A stretch of DNA of 64,000 nucleotides, taken from positions 1,379,003 through 1,443,002 of the forward strand of contig VWZS01006721.1 in assembly GCA_013397075.1 (NCBI GenBank), given 5' to 3'. Under the pieces are notes generated by a model. That model was not told where the DNA came from, made no database searches, and worked only from the letters and a program-made list of their open reading frames with translations. The position numbers were made by a program, and so were the translations under genes. The first letter of the stretch is position 1, and the number at the start of each line of letters is the position of its first letter. Positions 12,801 through 26,145 of this stretch are shown here, in pieces. Source of the DNA: Rhabdornis inornatus. Lineage: Eukaryota; Chordata; Aves; Passeriformes; Rhabdornithidae.

Positions 12801-15800
12801 AACCCCCAGTGCTTTTCTGCAGTTATGGACTTACAAAAGTGAACTCTTCAGTCTTAAAAGCCTAGTATTCTACTTATTCTCTGGAAAAATCAGCTGCCAC
12901 TTTTTCAAGCATGCATCATTTAACTCATTGAACTTGTGCCACAGTAATCAGTGCTATATGGGGAAATTGTATTACCTTTCAGTAAACTTTTTATACAGCC
13001 TATGACATGCATTTTCAGTATTTCTGGAATTCAATACTGTGGTTTAAAAAGTTACATTCTCCATAAAAATAGGTGATTGAATGAACTGCATGGAGCTCTG
13101 TCCAGCTACAGATGAGCAAAGAACACTGAAATTCAGCAGGATTGTTTAGTGTAAGATCCCTGAAATAACTACCAAGTATTTTTCAATACTGTCCACTTTG
13201 GGTTAACTCCCTATTTCAAGAAGCCAAAGCTTCTCTTCACTGACCCAGCCAGCCCTGTTTTTTAGGGTCTTGTGATAAGGTGAAATGTTTACTTTGCTGT
13301 TTGCAAACACTTCGGAACATGGAATCAGTTTATTAACTTCAACCTCCAGCCAATTCACAAGAGCACAGAAGGAACAGGATGCTGGGAGGTTGCCTTAACA
13401 AATGCAGGAGGCTGATTAATACATTGTCCTGGCTTTAATGTTAGCAAGTTTCTTAGCAACAGAACTGCTTCAGATGGTCACACCCCTCATTTGGGAAAAC
13501 TGGAGTATTTAGTGGCCCAAAGGACACTTAAAATAGATTATGGTTTGGCTTTTTTCTGGAAGCAGGGGGGGAACAAGATGGCAAAAACTAAGTTGTCAAA
13601 GACTGGCCTAGTTCTTCTGCACAGCGTTCTTTTAACTGTGCCATTGATTTCCCTTTTTGCCTTTTTGAGAAACAGAGCTATCATTTTTTCCCATCAGACC
13701 TTTTGCTCCTAGTGAGACTGATGTCTTTTTCTTTCTCATTGATTCCCATTGAGCCAACAGTTTTCTGTCACATTATTTGGGAATTGCATGCATAATTTTG
13801 AAGGGAAAGCTGGAAGCAAAGAATAGTCTGGCACACCAAGGAAGTGGGAATACATCATAGGTATTTTGTGCTTGACCAGAAGCAAAGGAACAGATTTTAT
13901 TCTTCACAAGATTTTCTGTACCTCAAAATTTATACTGGAATAAATGTTATTGGACGTTATATTCTTATATAGAGACTAGAAATACCTTAGCAAGTGCTAT
14001 GAAAAAACGATGGAATCTTTGTTTTCAAATACATTGGGCTGTCAATTTGAAGGCCTTAGTTATGGAAAATAGAAGTGCATTGGGCCCTGTTTGACAGTCA
14101 CCTTTCCTGGAATCACGAAAAAGCCTTGAGCTCCTTGAGCAAGGACCCTGAAAAGCTGACTTGATGGGATTTAGCTGTGCAGACACATGCAAATGAGTGT
14201 TTGACTTTGTAAGCCTGACCATCTATCAATTGAATACCCAGACAAATAGAAATTTGAAATATTATTTAATTTAGACATATTGTATTTTAGAAGGTTTCTT
14301 TCCCATTTTGGAAAATGCAAGTCAGGCTTTTCTAATGGTAAATTCCTGATCATTTTCAAAGGCTATGAAACAACATGTAGAACATAAAATATAGGTAATT
14401 ATTTTGTAAAGGCATGATTGCAAACAGCAGGACAGTGTTTTCTAAACCCTCCAGTCCAGAGGCAGCTTTGATAATTTCCAGAAATCTGATGCAAGAATTC
14501 TATTTGCCTCGGCAGGATCAGACCAGACCCTTTCTGGCTGTTTTCAAAATTTTAGCCTGGGAGTCTCTATTTCCTTTTCTCTGCGGGAAAGAAAACATAA
14601 AGATGCAAGGAGAAGCCAGTCACACTTTCAACAGAAACACAATTTTTCATGGATATATAGTAACTGTAAAGAATGCACCTTCCAGGGGTCAGGGGTTAAA
14701 CTTAAGAGTGCTGCAACATTTCAGGCTCATGAACTACCATTTATATGGTGGCATCCATAATTTCTCCAACCTTTTTTGTGCTAAACAATACCTTTACTGT
14801 TCACATTTCTCCTTAGAGATGTACATTTTTATTAAAATATGAACCTGATTTAACATATGGTTTCAATAGAAGGTGCTATGTGTATTATTCTTATCTACTA
14901 CCACCAACACAAAATAAATTTACACTAGCAAAGACTTCCTTTGATTGGAGCCACGTGACTGCAGCCTCAGGAGTGCATCAGGGGGCAGTGAAAATGCAGA
15001 TAATCACAATTCAGTTTGAGGCCATCTCCCAAACTCATATCAGCCTCTGCAATCCGTAGTTCTGTGGGTGTATTGCAGGATTTGGGATGTGATGAACATG
15101 ACATGTACCTTACCTCCTAAGTTCTCATTTGGCTTTTGGCCAAATGATACTGTAAGTGGAAAACACTCAATTAGATGAAGATCCATCTTAATGAACTGCC
15201 TGCTGCACATCACCACTTGGAAAAATTGTATGCTAGACACTTGTTAAAAAATACAGCTTCACATATGGCAACTTAAAAGACGGTCTTTTTGCTCTGTAGT
15301 GAGGAAGGGCTGGGTACTTGCTTACAGGCACTTGCTTTCTCGAGGATTAGCCACATTGCAAAGGACACACGTAAAAAATCTGAGGATGGGATGAACCCTC
15401 TGCAGTTTCCCAGGTTAGCCCTTGCCCTCCCTGTTGGTGCAGATCAGGAAAAGCGCACACCAGGCTGTGGCAGATATATTCTTTACTCCCAACCCCAAGA
15501 GACACAAAGGAAGGGAGAGTCTCATGATGCTCCCAACCCCTTCAAAGTTCCTGAGCACTTCCTGGAATCTGCAGAGGTGGATTGCATCACCCACCTCTCT
15601 GTAAATAGCAGTGCCTCTGTTAGTGTTGTCTGCAAGCACAGTGGGGTAAACAAACGTTTTATCTTTTTATCAAGTGTCCTCTAAGTTCAAATTACGTCAG
15701 CATGTGATTCATACAAAAGCAGAGAGAAGAGAGAAATCCAGTAATAGAAATCCATCCCTCCTCCTCTGCTAAGGCACGGTGACCTTTATGAATATCATGT

Positions 15801-18800
15801 TTTACTACCTTTATTATGTGGGAGAAAGCTGCAGCCTTCTTTCATATCTTATTTTGGAAATTCTTAAAGAAAGGGAAGATTAAGGATAAGCAGCAACCTC
15901 TAGAATTTACAGATCACAGGTCAACTGTTTTCTTCCTCCTCAACAGAGATAATGAGGTTTGCATTCTTATTTTTTCCCTTTATTTCAAGGGATAAATTTT
16001 CCCACTGCTATCCTGGATCTTCTGCACAAAGCTTCTCGTTACAGTTCAGGGGCTGCCTTGCCAGTTCCTGATCTCAATGATTGCTCCCTGGAGGGAAGGG
16101 CAGGTCTGATTCTCCTACAAGTAGAAGGAGGAAGAAGAGTGAAGAAGAGGAAGGACACTGAAGTTTTCGAGTGAGACTACCAATAGCTCTTTCAGTGTTT
16201 TTGACATTGCTCAACTCTAGCAGTAGTTGATGCACAGCAGAGCTTGTGCTAGATCTGCCAGGGCAGCACATTCCTGATTTGTAACATCTAAAAATCCCTG
16301 TGTCCTTCATGCCCTTCATCTTTAAGTGCTATTCCCCTATCCATGTTTCCTCAGAAAAAAAATAGACTTTGTGAACATTTGGTTTGTTTCTTCCTTCAGC
16401 AGACTGAATGGTGCATATGTTTGTTAGGTCAACTGGTACAGGCCATCAATTCTCCTCCCTAAAATGAGGTATGAGAGTGGAGACCATTAAATAAGAGAGG
16501 TTACAGTGATGGTTTCGCTGTGCTCCTTTAAATGCTTTAGGTAGTTGCTCTCATATGCTCCTGAGCACATTTTAATTCCAGTTTCTACCACTAGACTGAA
16601 AAATTCTTGCTTGAAACCTGAAGGGATCTTGGATTTGTTCTAAGGACTTGCAACTAAGACACAGGCTCCTTTTATTTTCACTATTTTTTGGGTTTGCTTG
16701 ATAAGCTTTTTGCAGTGGTGGGGTAGGGCTACAGGGATAGGTCGTCTGCCAGCAGCTTTCCCCCAAATCCAGCAGATCCCCTTTTCCTGACCCATGTGCT
16801 TTTTTAAAAATTTCTCTTCCTCCATCTATTTGAAGAAGGAGAGTGAAAGAGCAGCTTTGGTGGGCAGCTGGCATCAAGCCAGGGTCAAACCACTACACAG
16901 CTCTAAAAGTGACAAGTGGAGATTAAATTTGTTTGTTCAACTTTATGTACCTTAAGTGTCTCAACTCTCAATTTTGTGCCCAGGTCTGACTGTCCAGATC
17001 CACATGAGTCTTCATGCCACCCCATTTCATCTGGGGACAGAAGAATCCACAGCAGCAATGGATTAACAATGCCCTTATCTTGTACTGTTACAACTCACAG
17101 CAAAGCTTCCCTTTAGCGTTGTCAAACTTCTGCAGACACGAGCAGAAAATGCAGGCACACATGGGAATATGTAGGTATAATACTAAGTGTCTGAACTGTA
17201 GATTATTCAAATAATTAACTCAACCAGCTACTTGGTGATCTACTTTGAATTATTAAATCTCTAGAGATGCATGCAGAATCAGATTTAAAATGACAGGTAT
17301 GCCTAATTACAATAATTGCCAGCAGAGCATTTTACTACAGACTTTTGTGGACTATTAAATGACTGGTTTAAGTGATAAACTAGTTAATCAGCAGAAGAAG
17401 CCTTTGGCGAAGTTGTGTAAATGATACTAGACTGGAAGTTTTATGGTTTGAAGCCTGTGGCTTTGCCATTGGGACTTTCTGAGGGTACTGATGAAATTTA
17501 CTCTATATAGTCTCAAAGGGAATTGAAAGCAAGAAGGCAGAAGGGCGTTCTCCGTGTATTCATGGGCCATTGGCTGCAGTGACATTCAGAGTTTCAGATA
17601 TCTGATATCTCTGAACATCTGCACAAAGTAAGTTTTTGCTTATAAAGTTGTTTTCCAAACAAGATGCATAAAAGAATAGGCCTGCTGTGACCATGTGGCT
17701 GTTGAGACTCAAGAGACTTCTTGTGCGGTGAAGTAGAGAAGGTGTGGTCAATTTGGGGCTTAAGAATTTCCAGAGCCACTTACAATTGTGGTAGAACCTC
17801 TGAGGATCTGCAAAGTGCCTCACTGAAAACCCATTCTATGGTCTGGGTGTCCAATAGATGTTCCTGGAAATTTGAGTCATGTCAGACAATGAAAGCATTG
17901 AAATTAATGTGTGCCAGTAGACAGATAACACAGCATAAGTATCAATTCATTACCAAAAAAAAAAAAAAGTATGCCAATGATAGGAGAAAGAAATGCATTT
18001 GCATCAGGAACAGAAGTACTTTCCACTGCATTGCTTCCTATGCATGACATTGATCCTTCACAGATTTTCTCATTAAACCACAAATTAGGAGAGTTGTATG
18101 AAAGGCCTGAAAGACCTGGGAAGAGATATTAGGATTTCTTATTGTCTAGTAATTCTCCCCTTTATCCATATACAGTTTATTTAGTGGGATTTAATAAGCT
18201 CAGTATATTTTAGTTCTCAGATTTAAAAAATAGAAAAAAATATATCCTGGAACACAACAGAGATTATAAGGGATTTCACACCCTTAACCTTGTAATCCTT
18301 GATTATTATAATGTGGATAATAAATTGGCTAACTTTGTCTACAATATGGTTTGTCAACATTTGCAAGAGTAATATATTTCAAATTAGAATATTCCAATTA
18401 ATGTATTCTTCATTGCTTTTTATTTTCTTTTTTTTTTTTAGAGTTGTAAAATGCATTTATTTAAAGATTATTTCAATTATTTCTTTAAGCTTTCAAGCAT
18501 CTCTATCTGATTTTTTCCTTTTTAGAAGGGGAAAAAAAGGGTATTTCCTACATCAGAGCTACAATGATAGGTCAAAGAGAATTCTCCTACATAACAAAAT
18601 CAATGACATGCAGAACTAGTCTGAAATGAGATAAATAATCTAGATTTTGAAGGTCAGCAGCATGCCTGTGGGAGAGAAAAATGTATACCAGGAGTACCGT
18701 TCAAGTGCTGTGTGTGTTCTGGAAGGTCTGGTTACGGATGTTATTCTCCAGTGAATTCCCAGAACAGGGAGCAGTGATGAGTTGTGCCTCCCCAGATGAC

Positions 18801-21149
18801 TCTAATTAATAACTCAGTTGTGGCTACAGAATCAAGTCCAACAGGTGGGCACAGAGTGACAAATGTAGCCTTACAAGAAGGCAGCCACTGCAGCCAGACA
18901 CGAACTGCGATATGGTAGTGATGAAATAAAAAAGGAAGTGTTGGTTTGGGCAGATAGAAAACAAACTTTTATTAAACCAGAAGTCCAAAAGGAAAGAGGG
19001 GAGTGTATTCGTGACATGTTGGCAAGCTTTAAAGTAAATGAGTTCTCTTAGGGCTTCAGATTGTTGATTCTTTTTTCCCCATTTTGAATTATGAACAGCA
19101 CTCCCAAGTAAAAAGTAGAAAACTCTACTTTAGAAAACATTGAAGTACTTTGATGTTACAGCCTACAATTTCTTCCTCAAAACATTTTGTCAACTTCAGC
19201 CCAAAACTTCATGAAATCACATTTTTGAGCTTTTTATCTTCTGAAAAGAATTTGCCCAGCTGTATTTTCAGACTTTAGTGATGAAGAATACATCTACATC
19301 CTTCAAGTCTCAGTGCATGTTTGCTGAATTGATATCCTAAACATTATTAATGCACTGCAGTTGCAGCAAGTTTCAGGCATCCACAACTGTTGTATTCCAG
19401 AAAGCACTTCTGGTTATAAGAGTTTCTAGGGATAGCAATTCTAAAAGAGGCCCATCCAGAATTGGTTTTCCTCTCTCTCTGAGTTTCATTACGTCTGGAT
19501 TTTCCATTGGAGATGTGGGTCACTATCATATGAATTTAGTTTACTGAAAGCCAGCTTATTTTAACCTGCCTCCTGCAAGGATGACAGAGACCACGGATTC
19601 CCCTATGGCTCCAGCACAGAGCACAACTCAGCTAAGCAGAACAAGTCTGTGCCCCACTTTGACCAGCTGGGCTAAGTTGCAATTATATTTAAGCACAACA
19701 TGTAGGAACTGTTGGAATGGAGGAGGAATCTTCTCTCCTCTAGCGTAAAGAGAGAAGATCAGTGTTTGCATTCCCAGCTTTACCATGCCTGGTGAGTGTG
19801 ACCATGCAATTGCAGCTATACACACTGTTGAGGAAGCAGCGAACATACAGCCACTTTGATGGACAAGACTACTAAAGCCTGACACCTCTCCTGAAGCTGG
19901 CTGGAGCAGATTTAGATAGAACCAGAAAAACACTGCAGAGAATCCCACCTACTGTGTTCCATCATTGAAACAGGAGCAGAGTATCTCCCTTTCACACATC
20001 TTCATAGGAATTTGCGAAATGAAGTGGGTGCCAACACATTGTACTTCTGAATAGTTGCATTGCTGAGATTTAAAAAAAAAAAAATCACTGAAATGGTCTT
20101 TGCTTTGCCTCCACCTTTGTGCTCTTAGATAACATCAGAGCTTGCTAATTTCTTCTAAACCTGTTCATATTCTTTCATTACCCTCAAAAACATCTTTATT
20201 TGCAAATTTTTAGAATGCATGAAATTATATAAACTTGATTCCTGATAATACTCTCTACCTGTATTTTATCTGCCAATTACAGCAAATAGAAAATCTAGAC
20301 AAGCATGAATGCAATAAGATAATGTCTTTTAGCAGTAACTAATTAAACCATAAAACAAAACATGTTCTATTTAAGGGATAATGTTCATGGCACTTGGACA
20401 CATCAAGCAATAAGCTGTGTTTGTAGTTGATTAAATGTCAGAGTGAATCTGAAACATCTGATAATTGCAAAAATAATTTCCTGCAATATACTAATAAGAT
20501 GAAGAGATATAGTTTCACATTTTGTGAGGTACAGATGAGAACGCTCTGGACTTACAAAAAGAAGGAAATGTTTGGTCCATAGGTCTGTTGGTGAGTTGAA
20601 TGGATGAGGACAGGCATCAGCTGAGCAAGAGGGGTTATATACACCTGTGACAGCATTCTTCTGATCCTGTACTGTGCCAGGGCTTTCACAAGGCAAAAAT
20701 CCATTCTAATTTCAGCATGGATGGCTTTGGTTTTGAGAAGTAAGAGATTACATTAAACACTCCTGTCAGTTACTGAAGCAAGGGCATGAAGCACATTATG
20801 ACAGTGTATGGACAGGTCAAGCTAATAGCTCTCTGCATCTTAAATTTCTTCTCATTATTGCAGTCTGATAAATTAGGCTTTGAGTCTTTCCCTGTCTCAG
20901 TCTCAAGTGCTGCTGAGAAGGTTCACCACAGAAAGCTGAATTTTAATCCCAACATAAAACAGAAGAGTCCTTATTGCATGGCAGTAGTTTACAAAGGCTT
21001 GTAGGATGTTCATTCTTCAGTATAATTATTGTCAAAGATCATGCATGGAAAGGAGACGTTTCATTTACTTTTGTTTTGCAGAACTATAAACAGAGTAGTG
21101 ATTTATTATAAACTTGCTGTCCTTGCTTGAGTCACAGATCTCAAGTTTC
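9827..21149. other. Long unique non-coding stretch, no gene seen
   Basis: More than 11 kb without a recognisable exon or named repeat. Notable open frames are 14414-14842 plus (142 codons) and 15289-15684 plus (131 codons). Neither has a recognisable domain or a composition that stands out, and both are treated as chance. The part around 10220-10880 is pyrimidine-rich on the plus strand and may be an old antisense retroelement, but I could not name it. Short homopolymer runs occur near 17956 and 18428. Confidence 0.5.
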
Positions 21150-21480
21150 CGTGTATAAATATTAATGGCAGCAATCTGTTTGGTGTAATGTGTAAGCTGT
21201 TTGATCACACAAGCCCATATTTCCTGGGCCCAACCTCATTTGCTCACACTTGAGATTCCGCACCCTGTTGCGTTGCCGATACGTGTCAGACTCCTTTTAG
21301 AGGGAATGTTGTGCACTCTGGGGCTCACGATTGGCTCTCATCCTTCTCCTGTCATCACGCAACTCTATAAAGCGTCTTGAAATGGGAGAAATCTGGCTAA
21401 CAGCATCTCAGTGCCAGATAATTATCAGATGGTAACTACCCACGCTGATTACCACTCAAATTAGAGAGGGAGTTTAAAGA
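21150..21480. promoter_or_regulatory. Candidate conserved non-coding regulatory element
   Basis: About ten CpGs are kept between 21150 and 21470, more than in neighbouring DNA, with no open frame to explain them. The block contains the palindrome GATAATTATC (21417-21426), which places two GATA-type cores tail to tail around a homeodomain ATTA core. CAGATG, an E-box form, follows at once. An ATTACCACTCAAATTAG stretch lies just downstream. Kept CpGs, dense transcription-factor-like cores and lack of repeats resemble vertebrate developmental enhancers. This is an inference from composition; conservation cannot be tested here. Confidence 0.3.
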
Positions 21481-22204
21481 TGAATTTGTGTGTTTATGTG
21501 GGGGTTGAGTTTGTGGCTCATCTCTGCCCAGACTCTTCAGCAGTAGGAAGTGCAGGTATTATATTTCCTCTAGCAGGAATGCTAACTGAGAATTCCTAGC
21601 TAGAGCACGGAAAAAGAAAATGGGCCTCAGTCCAAACTGTTTTTAAGAGGAAGGGAAAAAAAATCCAACATGTTTCCTAACTTGGCTTTCGTTCATGTTT
21701 AACATCAAGGGAAGATATTGCTGCTGGAGGCTCTGTACTGAAAGTTGTTGCATTCATGCAAGTTGCACTGTCTCCCTTCTGTTGCCTCTTGGCCAAGTGG
21801 TGTTTCATTTCTGGGCTTGCAGCAGTTCAATTTACATTACTGGAGGGAAGGTCAGGTCACAGAACCCAGCCTGATGCTTTTTGCTAACTTAATGGGTAAA
21901 TGCTCTAACTACAGACTGGAGGAAAGAAATGGGAGATACAGTCAGAGAGTTAGGGAAAAACCCAGCCAAATACCATTTAGCCCTTTAAGGATTTCCAGCT
22001 GCTCCATGTTTTACTTTATAGAAGAAACATCAAAGAACATTGACTATCTTTGTAGTTGAACTCCTCACAAGTATGGATGACTATATTTTAAAGTTATCCT
22101 TCTGTTACAGGGCACACATTTTTAGCTGACGCTTCTACTGATATTTTACCAAGCTGCTGCATATACCAAGGGACATCAGAATATTATTATTTTATTTTAT
22201 ATTA
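21481..22204. other. Non-coding sequence upstream of the hairpin
   Basis: No gene seen. The frame at 21745-22059 (104 codons) has no recognisable domain. The last 30 bases or so are very AT-rich, with ATT- and TTTTA-type units running up to the inverted repeat. Confidence 0.5.
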
Positions 22205-22262
22205 TTAAAAATCTGAGGTGTAGAATTAACAAGGATGTTAATTCTACACCTCAGATTTTTAA
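22205..22262. repeat. Perfect inverted repeat, 26-bp arms and 6-base loop
   Basis: The left arm 22205-22230 is the exact reverse complement of the right arm 22237-22262, with the loop AAGGAT (22231-22236) between. Pairing stops outside the arms (22204 A against 22263 C). Each arm carries a core reading ATCTGAGGTGTAGAATTAAC or its complement. As DNA it could form a cruciform; as RNA, a long perfect hairpin. The loop is shorter than in typical microRNA precursors. I cannot tell whether this is a tiny transposon-like palindrome or the result of a template-switch mutation. Confidence 0.97.
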
Positions 22263-25200
22263 CTAGATGAGCCTGTATTTAAGCTGGATTCTTCCAATCA
22301 AAGCAACAAGGGCATCTGTGGACAGATGCAGAAGATAAGTGCTACCACTGTACACTGGCACTACTATAACTGAGTTATTTCACAGTTTCTATTATTACAA
22401 GAGCATCCAAGCCTCGTTCCAAAACATACCTGTAGTAGATGTATCCATTTCCAGACCTCCGAGGTGTTGTGGGTCCCAAGGTCGTTGGAAACTTCGCAAT
22501 TTTTATATTAGTAAACAGAGGAATTAATCCTCGTTGGCTACACAATTCTCTTATTCTACTGTTTAAATTATTCCCTTGCTTCTAATGTTAGTTAATACTG
22601 TGCTCAGTCTTTCTCTTCTTTGAGTCAAGAGGTTTCTTGTGTTGAGCTGAAGAGTTGTGTTCTCCTGCTGGAATTAGCTGATTTCAGCACAGTTGCTGAG
22701 TTGTCTTGAGGTCTTTGTATCCATTATTGGTGTTCCCCCAGCTTTGTTTACCTCCTACTAGGTCTGGGATAACACTCAGACAATAGTACCACTTTTATCT
22801 TATCTCTTATCTCAAGCTCCCATCAGATGACCTAACTCACAGTAAGAGTTCCAGGAATCCATGGAGGCATATTTGGGTCAAGGGAAAGGAGGAGGAACAG
22901 GGGAGGCAGCTTTGGTGGTCTCAAATATTCACCACATCTGTCCCATAATTTGGGGTGATCTTTGCTTGACACACTTTGCCACAGTGGGAATTTGTGATCT
23001 TAAGAATGTTTGAGACAGGCAAATGTGATCTCCTTACACTGGGGAGAGTGGAAAAAAGCACAAAAAAGTAGTTTTGTGGTGGATCAAGATGACTGTCTAA
23101 TCACAATATTAATAATCATTTTAGTTGGAAATATGAGACCGGGGACTCATAGGCCCAGTTTCCCTCACTGTAGTTGAAACAGGGATGCGGTACACGTTAC
23201 TGTTCTAGTGATTTCTATATCAATATTAAAGAAATCCAGCTGACACTGTGCAATTAAATACCATGTTGGCAAAACTGGATCAGGACCATTTTTATTACCT
23301 TTACATGCTGTTATCTGCATGTTAAGATGGTTAAAACCATAACATCTCATTTCAAGGTGTATGATGGTCAAGACACAGGTCAGGTTTCTCAGCCGACTTT
23401 AGATGACATTCCCATCTCTGCTAATTTATAGGCTTATAACATTTCCCCTTACATAGCAGTCAAAAACTAGGAGCATTCCTTTAGTTTATGAATTTAAGAT
23501 TTTAAAATTTATTTTATTAGGAACTTCTGCTGGCATAACTTAGTTTATAGCTCTATTAGCTTGGGTTGCTAAAGTGTTACACAAAATAGCAGTAGTATTC
23601 TGACAGATGTCTGAGGTGCAGAGCCATAAATTTTGACATTATTTTATTTGATAAAAGTAAATAGTGTTATTTTCCACTTTATGAACTCCATTTGACATAC
23701 ACTCTGATCTTAAAAAATTTATTGCATTTGAGAATGGAGAAGATGGGCTGCTCAAATTCTCCATGACCAATAATTTATCAAATCTGTCTCCTGATTTTTT
23801 CTACACATACAAAACCCTGTTCAGCTAATGTCCTCCAGTGTTTAAAGATAATGGGCTATATTTGGGGTATTCTATTATCTAAGATATGTGATAAATATTA
23901 AGAATTAAAGATGTCTCCTGAAAGGGCAACAGGATTTATTATTAATCAAAAGAATAAATCAGTTTTTCCTCTGCTATGTCAATCCCTGTCTATTTAAAAA
24001 GGTTGCCAATGTTGCAGTTCTCTTATCTCATTGCTAGTGGAGTTTCGGATGTTTCTGTTCCTGAGGGGTCTTAGAGAGTTTCAGCACTTCTACATCTAGC
24101 TCCCTGGAAAAGGGGCAGATGCTTTCTCTGCTTCAGGGCTCAAGGCTCCATGTTCACAACATAATAATGCTGACCTAGAACACAGCCTCATCTGCAGTTC
24201 TCACTGCTGCCTCTGCTAATTTTCTCCTCTTAACATGACGATAGCATGCAGATTCCTCTGCACCCATCTTAAGCAGAGACAGCCCTAATTCCACAAATTC
24301 ACAGTCTCCTGATGGGCAGAACATGAGGCTCATTAGCTACAAAGTGGGTCTTTCTTGCAAATCACACCAAAAAACTTTCAGAAGTAAGAATGATGTGGTC
24401 CATATAACTGTGACTGCTGAGAAGCACTACTGGAGGCACTGAAAGATTTCCAGCTGGAAAGACTTAGTGCCTGTTGTTTCTGGAAAGCAAATTGAAAATA
24501 CAACTGTTCCACACTATGTGCTTCTCCCTATGCATTCAGGTAGAGGACACAAGACCTGATGAACCTTCTATAGAGGCAATACCTTTGTGAAGAAACACTG
24601 TTTTGTGTTGAGGATAATTTTGAAAATAAACAGCAGTGTTAGATGAGAGGGAGATCTGTGAAAGTCAGATTTCTAGTTGGTACTTAATTTTTATTTTTTT
24701 CAGAAATATAACTCTGCTCTGTGCTCCAAGCTGATTTCTCTCCCTCAGGGGAGAACACCCTCACACTACAACATACTCCCTCAGCCAGGGTTGTGCTAAA
24801 ATTCTCAGATAGGAGGAAAACAAATTTCTCTCTGGTCTGTTCACATAACAGCATTCAAAGAGACATTGTCCCATCATCCACCTTCAACACCCAACTGAAG
24901 GAGATGCCTGCTTCTTTGACACCTGAAATTCTCACTTGGGTAGATTTTGATATGCTGCTCTAGCTGAAGCCACTCATGTCATACAGGGATTTTAATCCTC
25001 ACTGCTACCCATGGTTTGAAGTCTAATTACATCTGTATTGCTTAACTAAAATAGCATGAGGAAGGATAGAAAATTAGAGGAAGAAAACAACGAGAGGATC
25101 TTAAATATAGCCTCAAGCCTGATGCAAAGACCTCATTGTGGAGATAAAATACTTTTGTTGTTTTGCTGTATATTTTAGGAGAGAATAATGTCTTAATTCT

Positions 25201-26079
25201 GGGCCTGTAAACATTTGCCTTTGAGATGTTTAGAAGCCTTGGTCTCTGCCACAACATAATTATACAGCACAGAATAATTATTTTACAGTCAATTAAGTAC
25301 ACTAAACGTGCATATTTAGGAAACCTGATTTAAACGTCATCTGTACCATGCTGCATCTCTACCATACCACAGTTCTTCCATCTGAACCAGAGACCAATTA
25401 TTTTGCTAATTAAGCTCAGGGGTTCAGCCAGCTTCTGAGGGAGTGCTTCGAACTTTTGTTCAGTCGCGGAAATTATGCCAGCCAGTGTAACAGGGTGTGG
25501 CTCTTGGTGTCTGATGATTCCATAAAGCTAAAGAGGAAATTCTTCCATAAAGTTCTCTTTTATTAGCACTACAGCTCAAGCTCCAAATAGGAACCCTGAA
25601 CCCTAAAGTTTTCTTATGCAAAGAATTACATTTTTCAATCATGTAGTCTATCAGTCAATAAAACCCAAAATTTTTGCAGCAGACCAACTTCATGGCACAC
25701 ACAGGTATTCGTTTTTTGATAATGGCAGAACAGTGGTTTATGAAAACTCTTATTAAGAAAAATAACATATTCATTTAGAAGTAATCCAGGGTTATGGGAA
25801 TTTCTCCAAATGTTACTATAGTATTAGAAGGATGATTAATATTATGGCGCACATAAAATTCTTTCATCTTTTCTGGGGCGCAAGTTCTTTCCAGTCTATG
25901 ACTGACTGTGAAGAGGAGAAAGATATCACTGCAGAAAGGAAAGTGGGTTTTGCTGCTTTCCCTCCAAGCATTTTGACTGCACTACTTACATAGAGAATGT
26001 CTGATTTGGTATTAGACTAAGAAAGGGATACAACTGACTTCAAACCAAAGCAGAACAAGAACAAACCAAAAGACTGAAA
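22263..26079. other. Non-coding sequence, no gene seen
   Basis: AT-rich and CpG-poor. Open frames are all about 86 codons or shorter (for example 25042-25302 minus and 24721-24963 plus) and have no recognisable domain. No named mobile element was found. Confidence 0.55.
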
Positions 26080-26145
26080 TACTATTAGTACTATGACTAC
26101 TATTACTACTACTACTATTACTAGTAAAAAAAATAAAAATAAAAT
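26080..26145 (+). repeat. (ACT)n trinucleotide repeat with A-rich tail
   Basis: ACT/TAC triplets with interruptions (26080-26124) run into an A-rich AAAAATAAAAAT-type stretch. On the opposite strand the repeat creates a false run of valines and isoleucines in an open frame. Confidence 0.85.

Noticed and set aside
14414..14842. 142-codon plus-strand frame
   Set aside because: No domain, signal peptide or family resemblance, and base composition is like its flanks. In 64 kb of AT-moderate DNA a frame of this size is expected by chance.
15125..15147. 9-bp-arm hairpin TCATTTGGC/GCCAAATGA
   Set aside because: Short hairpins of this size are common; no repeat or motif context.
17594..17605. 12-bp palindrome TCAGATATCTGA
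   Set aside because: Palindromes of this size are expected by chance in 64 kb, and nothing around it suggests function.
22205..22262. Reading the perfect hairpin as a microRNA gene
   Set aside because: The loop is only 6 bases and the 26-bp stem is fully paired, whereas known animal precursors have longer stems with bulges. No expression evidence is available.
22205..22262. Reading the hairpin as a bacterial-type terminator
   Set aside because: The surrounding DNA is vertebrate, with CR1 elements, and there is no bacterial gene nearby.
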